A stretch of DNA of 64,000 nucleotides from Tetraselmis striata (taxonomy: Eukaryota; Chlorophyta; Chlorodendrophyceae; Chlorodendrales; Chlorodendraceae): assembly GCA_006384855.1 (NCBI GenBank), contig VCJN01001888.1, positions 1 to 64,000 on the forward strand. The letters are read 5' to 3'. Below the pieces are notes generated by a model that did no database searches, was not told the DNA's origin, and saw nothing but the letters and a program-made list of their open reading frames with translations. Below, one piece after another: positions 56,257-64,000 of the stretch. How positions within the stretch are numbered: the stretch's first letter is position 1; the number at the start of each line of letters is the position of its first letter. Both the position numbers and the translations under genes were made by a program.

Positions 56257-58499
56257 GTCTCTAGCTTATAATAAGTGTTACTGTCTATGCGTTGTCAACC
56301 GCAGACTACTAGAGAGATTGATTGGGTGAGAGTCTGAGGTATGAACGCAAGAACGAAATTCAAACTTCGCATTCTGAGTGGCCATTACAGGGCTGGAAAC
56401 ATAGTACTCCCCTGTTCCTGACTGATAGGCTGGTTGATGTGCATTGCAGGCATGGTTGAGGAGGGGAGCGAGGGGTACACCGGCCAAGTAAGTCAAGCAG
56501 CAAAACTGTTGCAAAGCATTATAGAGATCGCGCAAGCGCACTGGAAGGACGGGGAGCACGGATCGTGCTGACTGCTCTGTAGGAGGGAGAGGAGTGTTTC
56601 TGTAGTAATCGCCTGGGTGGCTTGTGGTGCACATTACAGATTGTGCCACGCACAGTGGATGCAGGGAATGGATGGGCTGAAAGATGACTTTTAACGATTC
56701 CATCGAAGCAAACAATGGTACTTTGGGCCCCGGCGGCACTCACCGGTGCGTGTCGTACTGCTGCACTGTAGGCCCTGGGGGAAGCCGGACACAGGTAGAA
56801 CAGCAAGCAGCATTATAGATGTACATCACGATATAATTCGTTTTCTTTTAAATGATGTTTTTCGTTATTTCTATATGCCTACGGTGCTCTATGTTTAGAT
56901 TGTGCCTAAATCTGTGCGGATCCTCATGTTACGGTGTCTTCCGTTCACGCCACTCCACATGGTGTACCGTGTGCATTTGTTTTGCTTATCGCAAGCCTGG
57001 ACATGTCCTGCTTGTCCTGCCATTGTGCACATTCTATGCTGTGATGCATCCGGTGCCGTACAAACAACACATACAGACCACATACTAACAGCACCGCATA
57101 TAAGTGTGTCGCCACTCGATCATCATCTGACTTTTGAATGCTTGTCGCCAGTGCGAGCGCCCTGGCGCATTTTCCATGTACTTGGAGCCCGCCTAGCACG
57201 CGCTGGGGCTTGGCGATGGGCGCTCATCCACAGGGGTTGCAGTGTGACAAGGGTTTGTTTAGCAAGCAAGACGACGGCGGGAGGGAGCCAGCACGTACGG
57301 TCGTTCCGTAGCATAGACCCACCACACTTGGGGTTCTCCTAGCAAGCACACAGTCATTGAGCGCGCACCCAACAGATGTGTGCGCATGGATAAACCGCTC
57401 CATGTAGCTGGATCTAAACGCAGTCAGATCTGCTTTGCTCATGCCCCAGCAGCGATCCCGCAATGAGTGCTCCGTAGATAGTCTGGCTAAGCAGCATGGG
57501 TGCTTCAACACGCTCGGAGGCCGTCAAATGAGTACCGACACACACTGTAGGACTCGGCGCCGCTACTTAGACCTCATCTCAATTGACAGCGAGACGATAG
57601 ATGCGGGGACTGGTGTGATCTGTAAATGAAGAGATCAAATGGTTTACGATTCAAGCAGCAGTAGAGGTCACCTGCCAGCATAAGGCTGAAAACTACTGCT
57701 GGCTAGTATGGATTAGTTGCTATGTTTATAGTCAGATTAGTATATAGCATTGTCGTCTCACGTCCGGTGCAATTGCCGCAGGTTTTTCTCGCATTGTACT
57801 CCACGGTGGTTGGGCGGAGTTAGATTATTCCGCAGCTGGTAGGCAAGGTTTGGGAGTATACAACAGCAGCGAATGGGCTGTTTACAGTGACCACGCAAAT
57901 CCACAATTCGGGCACTTTTCTATTAACCCACTTTTCTATAAACCTGTAGAACAGAAAGGGAAATGTGTCTTTTGGGTATGAACATATGTAAGTTCATCCA
58001 TAGGGTGCGCTGTCCCCATACTATGCCTGTGGATCAGTTAACAGCGTAACGCAATTTGTTCAGAATAACCGCCACCCACTAGCTTGGAGTGAGTTTCAGT
58101 CAGGGACATTTCTGGCAGGCAGCCATTCTTGAGCTTGACAATGTGAGCAAATCTGGACTACAGCTCAGCTATACCTACATGTGCATGCACATTTCATGTG
58201 CTGCCGGAGTTGGGTGGAGAAAGATCAGTGTATTAAAAAATGAAAGCACAAAAGTTGAGCAAAGAATAAAAGGCCGCATGACACTTTCGGTATCGTCTAC
58301 CAGAAAGATGACTACGAGGTGGGGCGTGACATGCTTCTAGCTATGTCGCCTACTGCAGGCTATAGGGGTCCCAGATCCCTTGTCTTTCCTGTCTTGGAAC
58401 TTGACGACACACCCCCAGGAGAATATGTTCATTGATCTCTACGTGGCGGCTTGTTGACAAACGGGGGTGCACTTCTTGCTCGTAAATGTGTTCACCGGC

Positions 58500-59573
58500 T
58501 TACTCGGGAGCTGGCGCGGGTGCAGGAGCAAGAATCGGGGGCGCAGTGACCTCGGTTGAGGCATCAATGGTCTGGAGAACCTTCGGGCTGACCGGAGTGC
58601 CCAGGTTCTGCTTCAGGGTGTTGTTGAAGGGAGGCACATCCTCCTTGGGCACCCTCACCGGTGTTCCGAGCTCAACCACGCCCTCCTCGTCGCACACGTC
58701 GCTGATGTCCTCGTAGTTCATCTCGAAGGCACCGGCCGTAGTTTCATCTGCCTCGTAGAACAGAACAAAGGTCCCTGTGGCCTCACCGTTCTCGAGGGCA
58801 AGACCCTGAGCCGTCCACGCTGCGATGCCACTCTGTGCCGCCAGGCAGTCGATGAGTGACTGCGCAACTGCCGAATAATCATCGAGGTCCTCCTCCTCCA
58901 CAAGCAGCGAGCGGCGGCGGCCAGCGACGGGAGGCAGGGCGTTGACGTCGATGGCGCCGTTCACGTTGACCTGGCCGGGCAGGCACGCCAAGATGGCGCT
59001 CGGGCCGTCGTCCGGCGTCATCCGCAGGTTGTCCTCCAGCACGCTCTTGTTGCCGAGGTCCCAGTTCACGGGGTGGTACGCGCCGGCGACGTTCGTCTCG
59101 ACCTGGGTCACGACAAAGCCGCACACGGTGCCGGCTGCGAAGCCCGCAAACTGCTCCGAGGTGCCCAGCACGAAGACGGTAAAGCTCTTCAGGCCGCCGG
59201 TGATCTGCAGACCCTCCGCGGTCGCGTCGACGCGGCGAAGGCCCAGCGCGTTGGTGACGCAGAACAGGTAGTTGTTTATGTCGCCGAGCTCCTTGTCCTT
59301 GGGCAGGGCGCCGCCGCCGCAGGTATTAGCGGGGCGGTCGAGCAGGTGCCTGCGGCCTAAGGCCGGGTCCCTGGCGACAAAGGCGAGAATGGTCTCGGCG
59401 GTATCCGAGGTTGCCTCGGAGGAGGAGCCGGTGGAAGCCGCTGCTGAGGAGGACCCGGTGGAGGTCTCGGAGGAGGAGCCGGTAGACGAAGAAGAGCTGG
59501 CGTCAGCCGGAAGCACGCGAGCGGTAGCCAGCAGCACCGCAAGGAAGGCCGCGACGTACATGTTGGTATTCAT
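58500..59573 (-). CDS. Secreted Ser/Gly-rich six-cysteine protein, copy 3
   Basis: Intronless, 357 residues, ATG at 59573 (context GGAGCCATGA), TAA at 58500-58502. Signal peptide MNTNMYVAAFLAVLLATARV with a probable cut after PADA. Then the Ser-rich linker (TGSSSETSTGSSSAAASTGS), the six-cysteine domain, GRRRSLLVEEEDLDDYSAVA, and a Pro/Ala-rich end (APAPAPAPE). An open frame extends upstream to 59954, but it crosses the promoter homologous to copy 1 and is not coding. This copy has intact reading through to the family C-terminus, so copies 2 and 3 are the better guides to the protein. Role unknown; secretion inferred. Confidence 0.9.
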   Translation of the reverse strand: MNTNMYVAAFLAVLLATARVLPADASSSSSTGSSSETSTGSSSAAASTGSSSEATSDTAETILAFVARDPALGRRHLLDRPANTCGGGALPKDKELGDINNYLFCVTNALGLRRVDATAEGLQITGGLKSFTVFVLGTSEQFAGFAAGTVCGFVVTQVETNVAGAYHPVNWDLGNKSVLEDNLRMTPDDGPSAILACLPGQVNVNGAIDVNALPPVAGRRRSLLVEEEDLDDYSAVAQSLIDCLAAQSGIAAWTAQGLALENGEATGTFVLFYEADETTAGAFEMNYEDISDVCDEEGVVELGTPVRVPKEDVPPFNNTLKQNLGTPVSPKVLQTIDASTEVTAPPILAPAPAPAPE

Positions 59574-59837
59574 GGCTCCCTGGCGTACAGCGGCGGGTAG
59601 GTACAGCGTCAGTAGGTCGCCATGCTGGCGGTCGGGCAGGGGCGAAGGGCTCTTTGATCGGGTCAGTTCGGTCGGTTCGTGGTGGACATAACCGTCGCCT
59701 GCGCGAAGACGCGCCGAGAGGGCTGCCTCGGGATCGATGGTGACGAGGGAGCGCTTGGCACGGGCAGAAAGCGCCGATACTGTGTGCCTCTCGGTACTGA
59801 GTGGACGAGTGGGCCGGGGTTTGTGCGTGTAGTGAGG

Positions 59838-59860
59838 GGGGGGGGGGGGGGGGGGGGGGG
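59838..59860. repeat. Poly(G) run upstream of copy 3
   Basis: Counterpart of the poly(C) runs upstream of copy 1 (plus strand there). Confidence 0.9.
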
Positions 59861-60257
59861 AGCGGGTAGCACTACGTAGTCCCAGGCACGCCAGTCGCGA
59901 CAGAGGACAGAGCGGCAGCAGGGGGGAGAGAGGACAGACAAATACTCCGTGCACTAAGCTATAGATTATTGTCCTTCCTTCTGCTTCCTATGCAGAGCGA
60001 CCGCCACACCACTGGCGCGAGGCCCGGCCTCCTTGTTTGTGGGGGTGGGGTGGGGTGGGGGGTGGGGGGGGTGTCGTGGAGGGGAGTTGCAAGTGGAACG
60101 GGGTCGTTACGACATTTTACTAGCTGAGTAGATTTATAGATAGATCAGTGACACAATGGCATGACACGCCGACTGGGACGCCGGCAGCCGGACACGGGAA
60201 CCGACAACGACGAGAGGGCACTGCACATGGTCGGGGAGCACGTGGAGGACATGCCTA

Positions 60258-63034
60258 TATCTCCATAAATGGGGATGGCAGGTGGGGCGGTAAGGTACCT
60301 GCTGCGGTCCCAGAGGTCGCCGGCGGGAGAGGGAATGGGGAGTCCGTATGACGCACAGCCGGGAATAAGAGAAACACTGACTGCCCAGTGGCGGCCCCCA
60401 GCTATTTGTATAATTTGGGTCGTCGTCCTCATCAGTCCTGTCGCAGTCACAACCGACTCGGCCGACCTGTACCAGTAGCTGTCAACTACCCAATGTTGAA
60501 GGCTCCTCCATGGTACAGACTACAGTCGCTAGTCGCTATGTCCTTGTTCGAGCAGTCTTGATTTCATTATTATGTACACTTTAATTACATAAGGGCTTTC
60601 ATTATTATGTACGTAAGGATTAGTCGCTATAGAGCGATTCGAATTGTATACTCGCTACACGTAGGGCATAACAGTATACAACGACTTCCAGGGAAAAATC
60701 ATCAGAGTACGGTAATACAGTGACATATTATGCGGTAATGTATTATAATGTATATTATACCGGTACCCGTACGTGATGCGTAAAGGTAAACCGTGGTCGT
60801 CGATGCACGTAGCGACTATCTGACAGTCATTACAGCGACTAACGACTGTGTGTATCGAATATCGTGACATTGTAATATATAATATTAGCTAGCTGGAAAA
60901 GGGGATCGGGAAACCACCCGATCAGGAGATAGTACTACGGGTATGATACGGGTAAATACTACCACCTGCATACTCGCAGTACCGAACCTGCCAGCATGAA
61001 TCGGCACCGCGCATGATGAGCGTGCATCGTCGTCAGTAATACGGGTAGGTACTTTTAGTAATCGTACGGGCTAACTATCAGCCGGATTTCTGGATTTCTG
61101 TGTAGATTTCTGTGTGGATTTCTTGAATGTTGCGTCTAGCACATGTAATCCTTTAACTATAATTCTTTACATGAGCCAGCAGCAGAAGGCGATATCGGAA
61201 ATCACCAAAATAAAAGGCAATCAGAAAGATCCTTTAACTATCAGCCGGAGCAACCCGCACGGTCGACGTGACACCCATGCTCTACCTTTGCGGGGCACAT
61301 TTGGCCACAACTTCGGTCTAGAGGTGGTGGTCCTGGCGGTTTTCACCTTCGGGTCGGTCGGGTTTAAAATGATGGGTCGTTTCAAAGTTGAGTCTGGTTT
61401 TGCCAAAAAGGTCGCGCAGGCTCTTGACAGTTTTACACGGTCAAGAGCCGTTTCAATCATGCATTCGAGTCTGGTTTTGCCAAAAAAGGGTGCGGAGGCT
61501 GTTTTACACGGAAAAGCGCCATTTTATGGCTAGGAAGGTTCAGCGAAAGGGGAGGGAATGTCGGAGGAGGGGCCCGCAGGCGGAGGCGGAAAACGGGAGG
61601 GCGCTGCCGAAGGCAGCGAGCTGGAAGATGGCAGACGAGCTGCTGGTGGCTGTCCTAAGTAGCTCCCCGGCCGGGAGCGCACGGCTCGCGGGCGATGGGG
61701 TAGCCCGTACCAAAACCCGATGGTAACGGGTCGAAACCACTACAGACCGTACGGGTCGCACTAGGACAGCTATAGTCCGTTAGGAAACCCCATAAACACG
61801 TTTAGATCATTTCAATCATGCATTCGAGTCTGGTTTTGCCAGTTTACACGCGGTTCGTTTACGACTGCGAGCGTGGGCGTGCCGACCAGACGAAGGCGGA
61901 AGATGTCTTGAGTTGTAGAGGGTCTCGCGCCAAGAGAACCTCGATCGAGGCACAGGCGCATCAGACGCGGGCGGGAGATGTTGACGCCGGCATGACATAG
62001 GCCGGACGTGTCGCGGAATTAAGGCGCCGTCTCCCGACGGCGCCCTATAGCATTGGTTGCGCGCCATGGTGGCGTGCGGCACGAGCGGGAACCGCAGGCC
62101 AGTAGAAGCAGCAGGGGTAGCAAAGCCCAAGTTGGCGACGAGCGCCGAGCAAACCAGCGGCACAGGCACGAGTAGGACGAGTACAGCTGCGCGCACGAGC
62201 GCGCGAGCGCGCCGAGTACAGTCAGGTGAAGTACTGGTGCACTGTACCCGACGCGATGATAACTCGTACCTTGTACCTGTACTGGCGATGCACGTTACGA
62301 GGGGTGGACACGCAACAACTCGCGATGACAGCGACGTACTGCTGCTGTCATCACCAGCGGTGGTTGTTTCGCCCCCTTGCGCGGAGAGCGGCGGGTGAAA
62401 CGCACAACGCTGAGGGCGCGGGAATGTGGGACCCACTCGTCGAAACGGGGTCCGCCTAACCGCGTTTAACGACTACCACGCGCGATTAGTCGCCTGTATA
62501 TATCGCGCCTAACGTTAGGCGTCACAGTACTTTAAACTTGGCGGTAAGGATGAGTACGGCAGCAGAGCCCTGCATCAAAGTACTATAGCGAGTAGCGGGG
62601 ACTCGGTAGTCACGAGTGCACAAAGTACGACACGAGTACACGAGTCACTGTACTTTACGGGAATCGCCGCCCTTCATATCTGCTATTAGGCGCGCGCCTC
62701 CTCACGAGTACGCGCGGAAGATACCCGCGTGATGACGAGTGATGATGACGAGCAGGCGGGGCACTAGGGTACTGGTCGATACACAACAAAGGCTCCAAAA
62801 ATGCATTACACGGTAGTCACGGTTGGTTTTGTGATTTAATAAAGGTGAGGTGCCAGGCTGGATCAGCGGCCAATGAGCGTCGAGCTTCGGGGTGTGGTTA
62901 AGCGGACTTGGGCGCGCCTACTCCTAGCTGGCAAATTTAACGTCAAGGCACCGGATATTTTCGGATTTATGGCGGAGGGGTCGGCAACTGCATAAAGTAT
63001 TAGAGAAATACTAGAAATTTAATTACAATCGGTC
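60258..63034. other. Gene-poor region with small repeats
   Basis: No supported gene. GTAC-rich palindromic sequence at 60600-61050. The phrase GAGTCTGGTTTTGCC occurs at 61392, 61469 and 61826, followed by short variants of TTTACACGG; a diverged form is at about 36053. An ORF at 62057-62398 is not recognised and not supported. Confidence 0.5.
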
Positions 63035-63834
63035 TACTACCGCCCCCGGCCCGTGCCCGCCCCCCCTGGCCTGCGGCCGGCTGGCTCCGCTGCCGCCGGC
63101 CTCTTCCTGGCGCCGGCACGTGGTGTTATGCCCGCTGTCGGCTCGGGTGCTGACTGCCCCTTGTTTCCCGCAGATACTTCTGCGGGCATGCTATTCATGG
63201 CAGCTGCTGCCATCTGCTGCGCCCCGCGGCTAGGGAGCTTGTTTGACGGGGCTGGCATGATGCCGCCGCGCGCTCCCGTTGCGCTTGCTTCCTCTGGCGT
63301 CCAGCCTGCATCCTCGCAGTAGCGTCCTGTAGCGCCGGGGATCTAGCCGCACGGGGAACATGAGCTCGTCCAGCGAGCGGGCGAGGGGGGCTGTAGCCGG
63401 TAGACAGGTCTTGCACCGGAGCGCCGTTCTGGTCGATTCCGGACTGCGGTAGTGATGAAAGAAAAAAACACTTAGTCGCCGACACTCGGGCAGCGACAAC
63501 ATCAGCAGCTACACGATGAGCAGGCAAACCGGCCGGCAAGCGCACCTTTGCACTGGGGACGCAAAGAACCCTTGCTGCGTGCGTCGGCTTCATCGATTTA
63601 AGCAAGGCAGCTTGCTCCTCCTCCACGGTCAATTAGGGTGGGCAGACGGGCCGTTCAGCTTGACCAGTCAAAAACGCTCGACGTGTCATCGGCGCTGACT
63701 GTCGTGAGGTAGTAGCGCAGGGGCGGGCCGCGCGGGACAGGCGGGGGCTCGCGTGCTCCTCTCGGCAGCATGATATCTTCCCACGACGCGTCATCCGTCC
63801 CGGCAGCGGCATGGAAGGTGCTGACGGAGGCCAT
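63035..63834 (-). CDS. Hypothetical gene near the right edge
   Basis: ATG at 63834 sits in a perfect GCCACCATGG context and opens 59 codons (MASVSTFHAAAGTDDASWED ... FDWSS) before a TGA at 63655-63657. If the TGA is within an intron, later coding-like pieces on the same strand are EEEQAALLKSMKPTHAAR (about 63625-63570, with a gtgcgc donor at about 63546), SGIDQNGAPVQDLSTGY (about 63446-63396), LDELMFPVRLDPRRY, and a last frame GRYCEDAGWTPEEASATG running to the Arg/Gly-rich C-terminus ending at 63037. I could not join all parts in frame. Protein not recognised. Confidence 0.35.
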
Positions 63835-64000
63835 GGTGGCACGGGGGCGAGCAGGGCGATATACTCTTCATGAGAAGCGGTCAGCATAAATAGATAATCC
63901 TTAGGCGAAGCAGCGAGCGAGGAAGTGCCGAAGAGTGAAAGTGCGCGCGCGGCTGGTGGCTAATCACGTACTTTATATCATTGCATCAGTCTCGAGTGGT

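Larger units (their letters stand above)
56215..60257. repeat. Right arm of the inverted segmental duplication
   Basis: Reverse complement of 2619-7205. It lacks the long GT run and the second promoter unit. Together the arms bracket 49 kb. Confidence 0.9.

Noticed and set aside
59574..59954. N-terminal extension of secreted protein copy 3
   Set aside because: It lies upstream of a signal peptide that begins at the ATG 59573 and runs through a poly(G) tract homologous to the promoter of copy 1.

Overview
The window is eukaryotic nuclear DNA, most likely from a green alga (inference). It has spliced genes with GT/GC-AG introns, a 40S ribosomal protein SA gene whose sequence is of the green-lineage type, TGTAA poly(A)-like signals, a plant/alga-type GT29 (sialyltransferase-like) gene, many long poly(C)/poly(G) runs, and several eukaryotic transposon classes. 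No bacterial operons, CRISPR array or clear tRNA/rRNA genes were seen. Genes are sparse and repeats dominate.

Layout. 1-905: ~370-bp satellite. 1.3-1.9 kb: weak lysine-rich coding frame. 2.6-7.2 kb: left arm of a large inverted duplication carrying copy 1 of an intronless secreted Ser/Gly-rich six-cysteine protein. 9.85-10.63 kb: a nonautonomous TIR element with TTA target duplications. 10.8-11.6 kb: zinc-finger plus Tudor/chromo-like ORF pair. 13.3-14.9 kb: RPSA (two exons). 15-19.4 kb: dispersed and tandem noncoding repeats. 19.46-22.15 kb: 5'-truncated LINE with a restriction-like endonuclease and a 15-bp target duplication. 22.7-31.0 kb: a 12-exon gene for a 659-residue type II membrane protein with two IPT/TIG domains fused to a GT29 catalytic domain; its introns hold a burst of ~170-bp MITEs. 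33.9-35.0 kb: copy 2 of the secreted protein (minus strand). 40.7-42.0 kb: 192-bp minisatellite. 43.5-49.4 kb: full-length but decayed Ty1/copia element inserted in a minus-strand ORF. 51.6-52.3 kb: short spliced hypothetical gene and a perfect 17-bp hairpin. 52.9-56.3 kb: minus-strand hypothetical gene pieces and a transposase-like relic. 56.2-60.3 kb: right arm of the inverted duplication with copy 3 of the secreted protein. 63.0-63.8 kb: hypothetical minus-strand gene.

How the genes relate. RPSA is housekeeping. The TIG-GT29 protein should sit in the Golgi and modify glycans, and the three secreted paralogues are plausible wall or matrix proteins; no direct link between them is shown. The best candidates for something undescribed are the TIG-GT29 fusion with an apparently altered VS motif, the recurrent C-rich tracts just downstream of 5' splice sites in two unrelated genes, and the three-copy secreted six-cysteine family with its duplicated upstream cassette.
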